The position numbers were made by a program, and so were the translations under genes. Of a stretch of DNA of 24,669 bases, positions 15,685 to 22,344 are shown one piece after another. Under the pieces are notes generated by a model. That model had not been told where the DNA came from, searched no databases, and worked only from the letters and a program-made list of their open reading frames with translations. Location of the stretch: the NCBI RefSeq assembly GCF_002413825.1, contig NZ_DHXT01000115.1, positions 24,140 to 48,808 of the forward strand. Reading direction: 5' to 3'. Within the stretch, counting starts at the first letter, position 1; every line of letters begins with the position of its first letter. This stretch comes from Rhodoferax sp. UBA5149. Its GTDB lineage: Bacteria > Pseudomonadota > Gammaproteobacteria > Burkholderiales > Burkholderiaceae_C.

Positions 15685-18240
15685 CTACTTCAGGCCGTGG
15701 ACGACATTGACGTCCTTGACACCGCCGCTCGCATGGCAATCGTCGCAGGACTCGCGTGGCAGGCCAGCTAACTCCGCTTGTGTCTTGTCGCCGAACACTG
15801 CCCCGCCGAAGCTGGTCACATGAGTAATGGCTGCGGCAGAGTCGTGACACGACGTGCAAGTAGCGGCCTTGGGCGAGATGACCTTCCAAAGGTTCGGATC
15901 GGTCACACCGGCGTCCTTGTGAACGACAGCGCCCAGGGTACCCATGTCGGTTTTGTATGAATTGTTGACATGGCAGGCATTGCAGTTGAGTGTGGCGTCC
16001 GGATAGGCGACCTCGGCGGCGTAGTTCACTACACCGGTAGCAAACGTCAGGGTGCCATCGCACGCAGCCTTGGCAATGGCACTGGTGTTGGCGGGGTTGC
16101 AGAAGGTACCGACCACCTTGTTGTCATGCGTGAACGGGAAGATACGCTTGGAGTTCCCGTGGATGCCATGAATCATGCGCTTGAATTGAAACGACTCATT
16201 GAGTGTCGATCCATTCGTCATGACGGTTGATGACATCCGATTCGGGTCATGGCAGGTCACACAGGCTTCGACGATGGTGCGGCCACCGCTGTGAAAGGCA
16301 TTGGGCAGCGTATTCGAGCCGGAGGCGCTACCGAGCGTGCCATGGCAGACGTTGCACTTTTCGGTGGAGACGATGGTGCGGCGCGGCAGCAAGCTACCGG
16401 TGAGCGCGAGTTCCTTGTAGGTGTGCTGCGCGACCGTGTTCACCAATACAGTCGGTATGACCTCAGGCCGAGGATCGGTTGAAGCCGTCGGACTCAACTT
16501 GTGCTCTACGATCTGGCCGATGCTGACGACGCGGGCCGTGCCTTTCGCGACCGCAGTTGCCGTGTCGTCAGGGACAGGGATGCTCACCGTATAGTGGTTG
16601 CTGCCGTCATTGACGCCCGTGTGTGCATAGGCATTGGCGCTGTTGCCGCCGTTGTTGTAGGCCGAGAATTCGGTCACCGCATCCGGCTGGCCGACCATGT
16701 TCTGGTAAGCCAGGTAGAAGCGCAGATTGCCGAATTTGGTGTTGTTGGGGGTGGCCGGGGTGGTGGTCGGCGGCACGCAAACGCCAGCAGTTCCTGTGTA
16801 GGTGCAGTCCGAGGTCACCAAATTATAGGCAGCGTTGCCATTCGTGGGATCTGATAGGAAGTATTTGACCGTGACGCTGCGGGCCTTGTGATCAGCCGTA
16901 TCGTTGAACGTGGCCCCTTCGATATTCATTTTGTATAGCGCCGCGTTCGACTGCGCTTGGTTAAAGTGCACGCGTTCCGGCGAGATGACGGAGCCAACCT
17001 TGTGGCAATCGGCGCAATCCGCGTTGGTCAGCGCCTTGGCTGGCGCGCCAGGCCCCACGCGCACACCGGCAACGACCTTGTGCAAGGTTTCCCAGGTAGA
17101 GCCCGTGCCGCTGACGTGACAAGTCAGGCACGCTTCCTGGGTCGGCGTGGTCTTCCAGTTGTCGCCTTGCGGTGTCTTGGGATTGGCGCCCGAATGGCAG
17201 ACTGCGCAGTTGCGTAAGTCCTGCGGAAAGCCGACCTCGGCGTAGCTGTGCTTGCTGTCCCCGAAACCCCAGATTGTGTAGTCCTCGCCGCCGATAGCGG
17301 TCGATTTACTCTTGAGCAGCTTGCCAGCGTGTAACTTGTGAACCATGGTGGCGAAATTAAGGACATTGCCGCTGTTCGCGTCCGTGGTGCCGGGGTTGTG
17401 ACACATCACGCAGAACTGCGTATCAACGCGTCCGCCACCGTGCAAGGCCAGCTTGCCGTGGCAATTGTTACAGGACGCCACGTCGGTCATCTTGCGGGTT
17501 TTGGCCGGGTCAGTCACCGGGACAGACTTGCCATCGGCACCGATGGTGAAGTCGAAGTAAGGGTTGACCAGCACAGTCTCACCCTTGGCGTTCTTGTAGC
17601 TCAGCTGGATGGCGACGCGATGCGTCAGCGCGGGCTCGAAGACGACGTTGTTCGTGGAATAGGGTACTTTGTTAACCGTCGCAGCCCATTTCGGATCCTT
17701 GATGTCCGCCCTGAACGTGTAGGTGTAGTAGCCATCAGGGTTATAGACCAACTGGGCCGCCAGCAGGGCGGGGTCCGTCTGCTTGAGGTCTGTCGTAGCC
17801 TGCATGGTTGTGGCTGGAGGCGTTACCGCGCCGCCCGGCCCGACGCCGGCAGTTGCCGTTTCCTTGCGATAGATGTAGTTCACCCACTGGTCAGGATTGC
17901 CACTGGTGCCGGGAACCAGCTTGGCAATGGCAAAACTCACATTGGTGATTGCCAGATCGGTTTTTACCTTGCCGTCGGAAAACACCGTAAAGTTCACCTT
18001 AGGCGGACCATTTACGATCACAGCCGCCACGCCAGCACCCTGCACCACGGTGAAGGGTGCGGAGGCGTTCGACGCGGTGTCGTTTGCCGCCAACGCGCTG
18101 GCCGTGACGATGACACCATTGACCGCGCCCCCAGACCCCTGAGGCGCTGACCCCGACTGCCCACTGCTACCGCCACCGCAGCCTGCCATGGCAACCGACA
18201 CCAAACAGGCTACGCCCCATTTAACCAATAAGCGTTTCAT
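15685..18240 (-). CDS. mtrC: OmcA/MtrC-family surface decaheme lipoprotein
   Basis: Cell-surface terminal cytochrome that exchanges electrons with minerals, flavins, electrodes or other extracellular partners. It is 851 aa, longer than Shewanella MtrC. The lipoprotein signal ends SVAMAGC with Cys21 as lipid anchor and Gly at +2, so no inner-membrane retention signal. Ten CXXCH motifs fall in two groups of five: cysteines 257, 277, 345, 371, 409 and then 629, 660, 753, 795, 832. This matches the MtrC plan of beta domain I, heme domain II, beta domain III and heme domain IV. Domain III holds a CX8C pair (Cys479, Cys488), the position of the conserved disulfide in OmcA/MtrC. The first heme of each half sits in a CNxCHG motif. 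GGAG lies seven bases before the ATG. It is the first gene of mtrCAB. Confidence 0.95.
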   Translation of the reverse strand: MKRLLVKWGVACLVSVAMAGCGGGSSGQSGSAPQGSGGAVNGVIVTASALAANDTASNASAPFTVVQGAGVAAVIVNGPPKVNFTVFSDGKVKTDLAITNVSFAIAKLVPGTSGNPDQWVNYIYRKETATAGVGPGGAVTPPATTMQATTDLKQTDPALLAAQLVYNPDGYYTYTFRADIKDPKWAATVNKVPYSTNNVVFEPALTHRVAIQLSYKNAKGETVLVNPYFDFTIGADGKSVPVTDPAKTRKMTDVASCNNCHGKLALHGGGRVDTQFCVMCHNPGTTDANSGNVLNFATMVHKLHAGKLLKSKSTAIGGEDYTIWGFGDSKHSYAEVGFPQDLRNCAVCHSGANPKTPQGDNWKTTPTQEACLTCHVSGTGSTWETLHKVVAGVRVGPGAPAKALTNADCADCHKVGSVISPERVHFNQAQSNAALYKMNIEGATFNDTADHKARSVTVKYFLSDPTNGNAAYNLVTSDCTYTGTAGVCVPPTTTPATPNNTKFGNLRFYLAYQNMVGQPDAVTEFSAYNNGGNSANAYAHTGVNDGSNHYTVSIPVPDDTATAVAKGTARVVSIGQIVEHKLSPTASTDPRPEVIPTVLVNTVAQHTYKELALTGSLLPRRTIVSTEKCNVCHGTLGSASGSNTLPNAFHSGGRTIVEACVTCHDPNRMSSTVMTNGSTLNESFQFKRMIHGIHGNSKRIFPFTHDNKVVGTFCNPANTSAIAKAACDGTLTFATGVVNYAAEVAYPDATLNCNACHVNNSYKTDMGTLGAVVHKDAGVTDPNLWKVISPKAATCTSCHDSAAAITHVTSFGGAVFGDKTQAELAGLPRESCDDCHASGGVKDVNVVHGLK

Positions 18241-18294
18241 TTTTTCTCCGTCACTTTTTTGCCATACGACTTACAGCGAAACGATTTACTTACT

Positions 18295-18306
18295 GTTGTC
18301 GACAAC
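18295..18306. promoter_or_regulatory. Perfect 12-bp palindrome at the predicted mtrC transcription start
   Basis: GTTGTCGACAAC is perfectly self-complementary and lies immediately downstream of the candidate -10 box, 54 bases before mtrC. The position suits a repressor operator. The protein that would bind it is unknown, and no regulator gene is present in the window. Confidence 0.4.
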
Positions 18307-18307
18307 G

Positions 18308-18336
18308 ATTATTCGATGCCTGCCAGCGACTGCTAA
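18308..18336 (-). promoter_or_regulatory. Candidate sigma-70 promoter of mtrCAB
   Basis: On the minus strand, TTAGCA (18336-18331) and AATAAT (18313-18308) are separated by exactly 17 bases, matching the -35 and -10 consensus at four and five of six positions. Transcription would start near 18301, about 60 bases before the mtrC ATG and within a perfect palindrome. No other equally good pair was seen in the leader. Confidence 0.4.
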
Positions 18337-18458
18337 CGCGAGAGAATCGGGTTGACCACATTGCGGATCTCCCGGTCGCCCTTGGATTTCACAATCTTCT
18401 TCGCATGCGCCTTTGAGCTTACCGCCGAAAAACGTACTTCTTGACTGATAGTTAAAAA
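18333..18458 (-). pseudogene. Possible remnant of a small gene upstream of mtrC
   Basis: A 41-codon open frame without a usual start codon ends at a TAG at 18335-18333. Its second half has coding-like composition: residues SSKAHAKKIVKSKGD continue as REIRNVVNPILSR. The codon choice (AAG, ATC, CGC, GTG, CTC) resembles neighbouring genes. In the adjacent frame a 93-residue reading (18286-18567) starts with several ATGs but ends in Cys-, Gly- and Pro-rich noise. The two could be parts of one small gene broken by a frameshift. I do not recognise the product, and chance is a real possibility. Confidence 0.25.
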
Positions 18459-18533
18459 TCAGTTCAAGGAGAACGAAAACTTTGTGAATTGTCATCGAAG
18501 GGCCATTCATTGGATATAGGATGCCGATGAATA

Positions 18534-18559
18534 TCGACATAGGAATATTCCTATATCGA
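18534..18559. promoter_or_regulatory. AT-rich palindrome in the mtrC upstream region
   Basis: The core ATAGGAATATTCCTAT (18539-18554) is a perfect 16-bp palindrome. The symmetry extends by TCGA on each side past one mismatched pair, 26 bp in total. A related half site, ATATAGGAT, lies at 18514-18522. Such a long perfect dyad in otherwise GC-rich DNA suggests a protein-binding operator about 300 bases upstream of mtrC. There is no T-run to make it a terminator. Confidence 0.45.
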
Positions 18560-18729
18560 GAAAACATATATTGCAGCTCTTTGAACCGAGCGTTGCGTTT
18601 AAGCCAACCTCTTCATGAAGTGCCTTGGATGCCCTGCGTCACCGTTTCGCTGACGATCGAGTGCCGTGCACGTCGGGGATGGCAAGCAAGTCATCCCAAA
18701 AGTCTGTGCGGCAAAACGCCCTACGGAAA

Positions 18730-18771
18730 GAGCAAAAGAAAAGGGGTGCCGAGAATCCTCGGCACCCCTTT
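18730..18771 (-). terminator. Rho-independent terminator of the small exported-protein gene
   Basis: A perfect 14-bp stem, AAAGGGGTGCCGAG at 18740-18753 with its complement at 18758-18771, closes a 4-base loop. On the minus strand it is followed by a TTTTCTTTT run. It lies 17 bases after the stop of the gene at 18789 and insulates mtrCAB from upstream transcription. Confidence 0.9.
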
Positions 18772-18788
18772 AGTTGACGTCAGCCCGC

Positions 18789-19046
18789 TTATTTCGCGGC
18801 GGAGGCTGCAGGTTTGGCAGCATCAGCCTTTTTGGCCGCGTTAGCTTTTTGTGTTTTCTTTGCCGTGTGCTTCTTCGCTACATGCTTTTTCGCTGTGTGC
18901 TTTGCCTTTGTGGAAGCAGCCGGCGCAGTCACCGCAGTGGGAGCTGTTGCACCGGTATCTTTTGGAGCTGCGGGAGCTTGGGCAAAAGAAACCGCGGCAA
19001 CACCTGAAAGCAACACGGTAGCGATTAAGGTCTTGATATTCAGCAT
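18789..19046 (-). CDS. Small exported Lys/Ala/His-rich protein
   Basis: It is 85 aa from the ATG at 19046, with a clear Sec signal peptide MLNIKTLIATVLLSGVAAVS, ending FAQA. The mature part is very low in complexity: an Ala/Pro/Thr segment, then repeats of the type KHTAKKHVAKKHTAKK, then an Ala/Lys tail. It has no cysteine. The composition resembles the acid-shock protein Asr of enterobacteria and similar small basic periplasmic proteins, but this kind of sequence gives no reliable homology. A start five codons earlier (19061) is possible; the signal peptide fits better from 19046. The strong terminator behind it shows a monocistronic gene. The role is unknown; binding of anionic polymers, or metals through histidine, are guesses. 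Confidence 0.75.
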   Translation of the reverse strand: MLNIKTLIATVLLSGVAAVSFAQAPAAPKDTGATAPTAVTAPAASTKAKHTAKKHVAKKHTAKKTQKANAAKKADAAKPAASAAK

Positions 19047-19223
19047 GAATAACTCACTCATAAAACGACAGTCGCATCAGCTCCGACCATCTCGAGCGAG
19101 CCAAAATTTGTTTCTGGCTTGTACCCACAACGTAGGGTTTTCCCCTTGGTTGACGACATATACTTTTCTTTACAAAGGTCTTTTGCACATCAAAGTAAAG
19201 GTAGAACGGACAGAGAAAATGAA

Positions 19224-19259
19224 AAAGCCGTTATAAATCAAAAAATTTATAACGGCTTT
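19224..19259 (-). terminator. Rho-independent terminator after the tRNA operon
   Basis: A 15-bp stem, AAAGCCGTTATAAAT at 19224-19238 with its complement at 19245-19259, has a 6-base loop. On the minus strand it is followed by TTTTTCATTTTC. It lies ten bases beyond the 3' end of tRNA-Asp and ends the tRNA transcript. The gap 19062-19223 is the upstream region of the small exported-protein gene; no clear promoter was found in it. Confidence 0.88.
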
Positions 19260-19268
19260 CCATAACTA

Positions 19269-19345
19269 TGGCGGAGTGGACGGGACTCGAACCCGCGACC
19301 CCCGGCGTGACAGGCCGGTATTCTAACCAACTGAACTACCACTCC
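19269..19345 (-). tRNA. tRNA-Asp (anticodon GTC)
   Basis: The minus-strand cloverleaf has acceptor GGAGTGG/CCACTCC, anticodon loop CTGTCAC (GTC), T loop TTCGAGT within GCGGG-TTCGAGT-CCCGT, discriminator G and an encoded CCA. It is the last of three tRNAs downstream of gltX. Confidence 0.96.
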
Positions 19346-19438
19346 TGGTAGCGGTAACGTTCACTCTTTCGAGCCAAGTCGCCTGCCCTTGCGGGCTTGC
19401 TGTTACCAACTTGCGCTTCATCCATCAGATGATGAATT

Positions 19439-19514
19439 TGGCGACCCCACGGGGATTCGAACCCCGGTACCTACCGTGAAAGGGTAGTGTCCTAGGCCTC
19501 TAGACGATGGGGTC
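19439..19514 (-). tRNA. tRNA-Glu (anticodon TTC)
   Basis: The minus-strand cloverleaf has acceptor GACCCCA/TGGGGTC, anticodon stem CTACC/GGTAG with loop CTTTCAC (TTC), T arm CGGGG-TTCGAAT-CCCCG, discriminator G and an encoded CCA. It is the substrate of GltX, encoded just upstream. The 93-base spacer to tRNA-Asp contains a short GCCC-TTGC-GGGC hairpin. Confidence 0.96.
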
Positions 19515-19573
19515 ATAACCTTTGGACTTCCGTCTCAACTTGCAAAACTTTTCAGTCCCGCCTCAGAAATTAT

Positions 19574-19649
<76 letters not shown>

Positions 19650-19708
19650 AAAACCCAAGAAACCTGATTCAATAACTTCCTCAGGCATTCCTAATTTCCA
19701 AGCCTCAA

Positions 19709-19739
19709 ATTATAGCCTGAAAAATCAGGCTGCTCGCAA
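19709..19739 (-). promoter_or_regulatory. Candidate promoter for the tRNA-Ala-Glu-Asp operon
   Basis: On the minus strand a perfect TATAAT (19714-19709) is preceded by TTGCGA (19739-19734) with a rather long 19-base spacer. It overlaps the last codons of gltX and would start transcription about 50 bases before tRNA-Ala. The spacer holds an AGCCTGA-AAAA-TCAGGCT hairpin (19714-19731) that covers the gltX stop codon and may be a weak gltX terminator. Confidence 0.45.
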
Positions 19740-21113
19740 ACGAGCCAGTACTTTTTCTCTTTCGCTGAGTTCGAGCACTGCATCCAGCGACGGCGTCTGG
19801 GCTGTTCCCATCACCAACACCCGCACCGGCATGGCGAGCTGTGGCATTTTGATAGCGCAGGCAGCCAGCACTTCCTTGACTACGGCCGCGATCGACGGCT
19901 TGTCCCAGGCGCAGATTGTCAGCTTTTCCACCAGTAGATGGAGCGCCGGTTTGACTAGGTCGGTGACATGCTGCCCAACTTCATCGGCGTTGGGTGTGAT
20001 GTCCGCATAGAACTTGGCAGCCCAGTCCGCCAGGACCACCGTCGTGTCACAGCGATCTTTGAACAGGGCGCAGATACGGGGTAGACGGTCATCCGCCTGG
20101 ATGCCACGCCGGTGCAGCTGCTCCTGCACCAGTAGCGCCAACGCGTCGTCGCTCATGGCCTTGAGGTGCTGGGCATTCACCCAACGCAGCTTGGCCTCGT
20201 CAAACTGCGCGGCACTGCGGCCCAGATGGTCCAGGCTGAACCACTCCAGGAACTGCGCGCGGCTGAAGATTTCATCATCGCCATGGCTCCAACCCAAACG
20301 GGCGAGATAGTTGACCATGGCGTCGGGCAGATAGCCTTCATCGCGGTATTGCGTCACCGGTTTGGCACCGTTGCGCTTGCTCATCTTCTCGCCCTGCTCA
20401 TTGAGCACGGTGGGCAGATGGGCATACACCGGCGGCGCTTTACCCAACGCGTGAAAAATGTTGATCTGGCGCGGCGTGTTGTTGACATGGTCATCGCCGC
20501 GAATCACGTGGGTGATCGTCATGTCGATATCGTCCACCACGACACAAAAGTTGTAGGTCGGCGTGCCGTCCGGTCGGGCAATCACCAGATCGTCCAGTTC
20601 GTCGTTGCTGATCTCGATGCGGCCCTTGACCTTGTCTTCCCACACCACCGAGCCACCCTGCGGATTCTTGAAACGCAACACCGGCTTCACACCTTCGGGA
20701 ATGGCTGGCAGGGTCTTGCCCGGCGCGGGACGCCAGGTGCCGTCGTAGCGCGGCTTTTCCTTGGCGGTCATTTGACTCTCACGCAGTGCGTCGAGCTCGG
20801 CCACGCTCATGTAGCAGGGGTACACATGGCCGACCGCCTGCAACTCGGCCAGTACCGCCTTGTAGCGATCCATGCGCTGCATCTGGTAGAACGGTCCTTC
20901 GTCATAGTCCAGCCCCAGCCAGGACATGCTCTCGATGATCACGTCCACCGCCGCCTGCGTCGAGCGTTCCAGGTCGGTATCTTCAATGCGCAGGATGAAA
21001 TCACCGCCGCTGGCACGGGCAAAAGCCCAGGGGTACAAAGCCGAGCGGATGTTGCCGAGGTGAATGAAGCCGGTGGGAGACGGCGCGAATCGGGTGCGAA
21101 TTTTTTGTGTCAT
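19725..21113 (-). CDS. gltX: Glutamate--tRNA ligase
   Basis: Charges tRNA-Glu with glutamate in the cytoplasm. It is 462 aa, a normal length. The class I nucleotide-binding signature is RFAPSPTGFIHLGNIRSALY near residues 8-27 (HLGN variant of HIGH), with FILRIEDTDLERS following, and the second signature is GEKMSKRNGAKPV. The middle region VVDDIDMTITHVIRGDDHVN is typical. It overlaps the metZ stop by four bases (ATGA) and is followed by the tRNA-Ala, -Glu, -Asp cluster on the same strand. Confidence 0.97.
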   Translation of the reverse strand: MTQKIRTRFAPSPTGFIHLGNIRSALYPWAFARASGGDFILRIEDTDLERSTQAAVDVIIESMSWLGLDYDEGPFYQMQRMDRYKAVLAELQAVGHVYPCYMSVAELDALRESQMTAKEKPRYDGTWRPAPGKTLPAIPEGVKPVLRFKNPQGGSVVWEDKVKGRIEISNDELDDLVIARPDGTPTYNFCVVVDDIDMTITHVIRGDDHVNNTPRQINIFHALGKAPPVYAHLPTVLNEQGEKMSKRNGAKPVTQYRDEGYLPDAMVNYLARLGWSHGDDEIFSRAQFLEWFSLDHLGRSAAQFDEAKLRWVNAQHLKAMSDDALALLVQEQLHRRGIQADDRLPRICALFKDRCDTTVVLADWAAKFYADITPNADEVGQHVTDLVKPALHLLVEKLTICAWDKPSIAAVVKEVLAACAIKMPQLAMPVRVLVMGTAQTPSLDAVLELSEREKVLARLRAA

Positions 21114-22342
21114 GTCAGGGTGTCCAGACCGTGAAGACCGCGCGCCAGGTCCGCCTTCAGGTCTTCAATGTTTTCCAGTCCGACGGCGACGCGAATCAGG
21201 CCTTGCCCAATGCCGGCGGCTTGTCGTTGTGCTTCGGTAATTCGCCCATGCGAGGTGCTGGCCGGGTGCGTGATGGTGGTTTTGGTGTCGCCCAGATTGG
21301 CCGTGATGGAGCACACCAGCGTGCTGTCAATCACATGAAAAGCGTTTTTGCGCGCCTGCACCGGATCTGCGGGCTTGCCTGCCCTGACGTCAAACGACAC
21401 CACGGCGCCGCCCAGGCCGGACTGCTGTTGCATGGCCAGCGCGTGCTGTGGATGCGACTTCAAGCCTGGGTAATAGACCCGTGCCACCTGCGGTTGAGCC
21501 TCCAGCCAAGTGGCGAGTTGCAGTGCGCTGTCACTTTGCGCTTTCATCCGGATCGACAGCGTTTCCATGCCTTTTAGCACCACCCAGGCATTGAAAGCCG
21601 ACAGGGTGAGCCCGGCACTGCGCATCACCGGCATGAACTTTTCGTCAATCAGTTTCTTGGTGGTGCACAGCGCGCCGGCAATCACCCGCCCCTGACCATC
21701 CAGGTACTTGGTGCCCGAATGGATGATTAGATCGGCCCCAAGTTTGACCGGTTGCTGCAAGGCGGGCGAACAAAAGCAATTGTCAACCGCCAGCAAAGCC
21801 CCGGCCGCGTGCGCCACGTCGGCCAGTGCCTGAATGTCGCAGACATCGGTCAGCGGGTTGGTAGGCGTCTCGGCAAACAGCAGGCGGGTGTTGGGCTGAA
21901 TCGCCGCCTGCCATTGCGCCACGTCGGTTTGCGACACAAAGGTGCTCTGCACCCCAAACTTGCCAAACTCGCCGGCAATCAGGCGGATGGTGGAACCGAA
22001 CACGCTTTGCGAGCAAATGACGTGGTCCCCGGCCTTCAGCAAGCCCATGCACATCAGCATGATGGCCGCCATGCCGCTGGACGTGCCAATGCAGGCCTCG
22101 GTGCCTTCCAGTGCCGCGAGCCGCTGCTCCATGCTGGTCACGGTGGGGTTGCTGAAACGCGAATAGGTGTAGCCCTCTTCTTCCCCGGCGAAGCGGCGCG
22201 CAGCCGTCTCGGCATCGGGCTGCACGAAGCTGCTGGTCAAATACAGCGCCTCGGAGTTTTCGCCGTACTGGCTCTTGTCTACGGCCGCGCGCACGGCCAG
22301 CGTGTCCAGGTGCAAATGGTCAGGTAATTTCTTTTCAGCCAT
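21110..22342 (-). CDS. metZ: O-succinylhomoserine sulfhydrylase
   Basis: PLP enzyme that makes homocysteine from O-succinylhomoserine and sulfide in methionine synthesis; cytoplasmic. It is 410 aa. Cys/Met-metabolism family marks are YSRFSNPTVTSMEQRLAALE (60-79), GTSSGMAAIM for PLP phosphate binding, FAETPTNPL, AVDNCFCSPALQQP and the Schiff-base lysine in IIHSGTKYLDGQGRVIAGA (Lys212). MetZ is favoured over cystathionine gamma-synthase or MetY by the KYLDGQGRV motif and by its place after purF, seen in many beta- and gammaproteobacteria. It starts two bases after purF and overlaps gltX by four. Confidence 0.93.
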   Translation of the reverse strand: MAEKKLPDHLHLDTLAVRAAVDKSQYGENSEALYLTSSFVQPDAETAARRFAGEEEGYTYSRFSNPTVTSMEQRLAALEGTEACIGTSSGMAAIMLMCMGLLKAGDHVICSQSVFGSTIRLIAGEFGKFGVQSTFVSQTDVAQWQAAIQPNTRLLFAETPTNPLTDVCDIQALADVAHAAGALLAVDNCFCSPALQQPVKLGADLIIHSGTKYLDGQGRVIAGALCTTKKLIDEKFMPVMRSAGLTLSAFNAWVVLKGMETLSIRMKAQSDSALQLATWLEAQPQVARVYYPGLKSHPQHALAMQQQSGLGGAVVSFDVRAGKPADPVQARKNAFHVIDSTLVCSITANLGDTKTTITHPASTSHGRITEAQRQAAGIGQGLIRVAVGLENIEDLKADLARGLHGLDTLT

Positions 22343-22344
22343 GC

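Larger units (their letters stand above)
18241..18788. other. 548-base intergenic region upstream of mtrC
   Basis: No confident gene lies here. Contents, from mtrC outward: its ribosome site (GGAG near 18249), a perfect palindrome at 18295, a candidate promoter at 18308-18336, a possible gene remnant at 18333-18458, the AT-rich palindrome at 18534, and a terminator at 18740 belonging to the next gene. The part around 18420-18570 is visibly richer in A and T than the surrounding genes. In 18570-18730 I see nothing I can name. Confidence 0.6.

Noticed and set aside
14705..16063. Long 452-residue form of the MtrA protein
   Set aside because: The extra N-terminal part is mtrC read in another frame; the signal peptide and AAGGGAG site place the start at 15628.
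17338..18150. 270-codon open frame antisense to mtrC
   Set aside because: Overlaps an intact decaheme protein; its composition is a reflection of the mtrC codons, and no family is recognisable.
14705..18240. Dense repeated short motifs that could suggest a repeat array or CRISPR
   Set aside because: The repeats are the codons for CXXCH heme motifs at irregular spacing inside two cytochrome genes; there are no identical repeats with unique spacers.
20166..21134. 322-codon open frame antisense to gltX
   Set aside because: gltX has both class I signatures on the opposite strand; the antisense reading has no coherent features.
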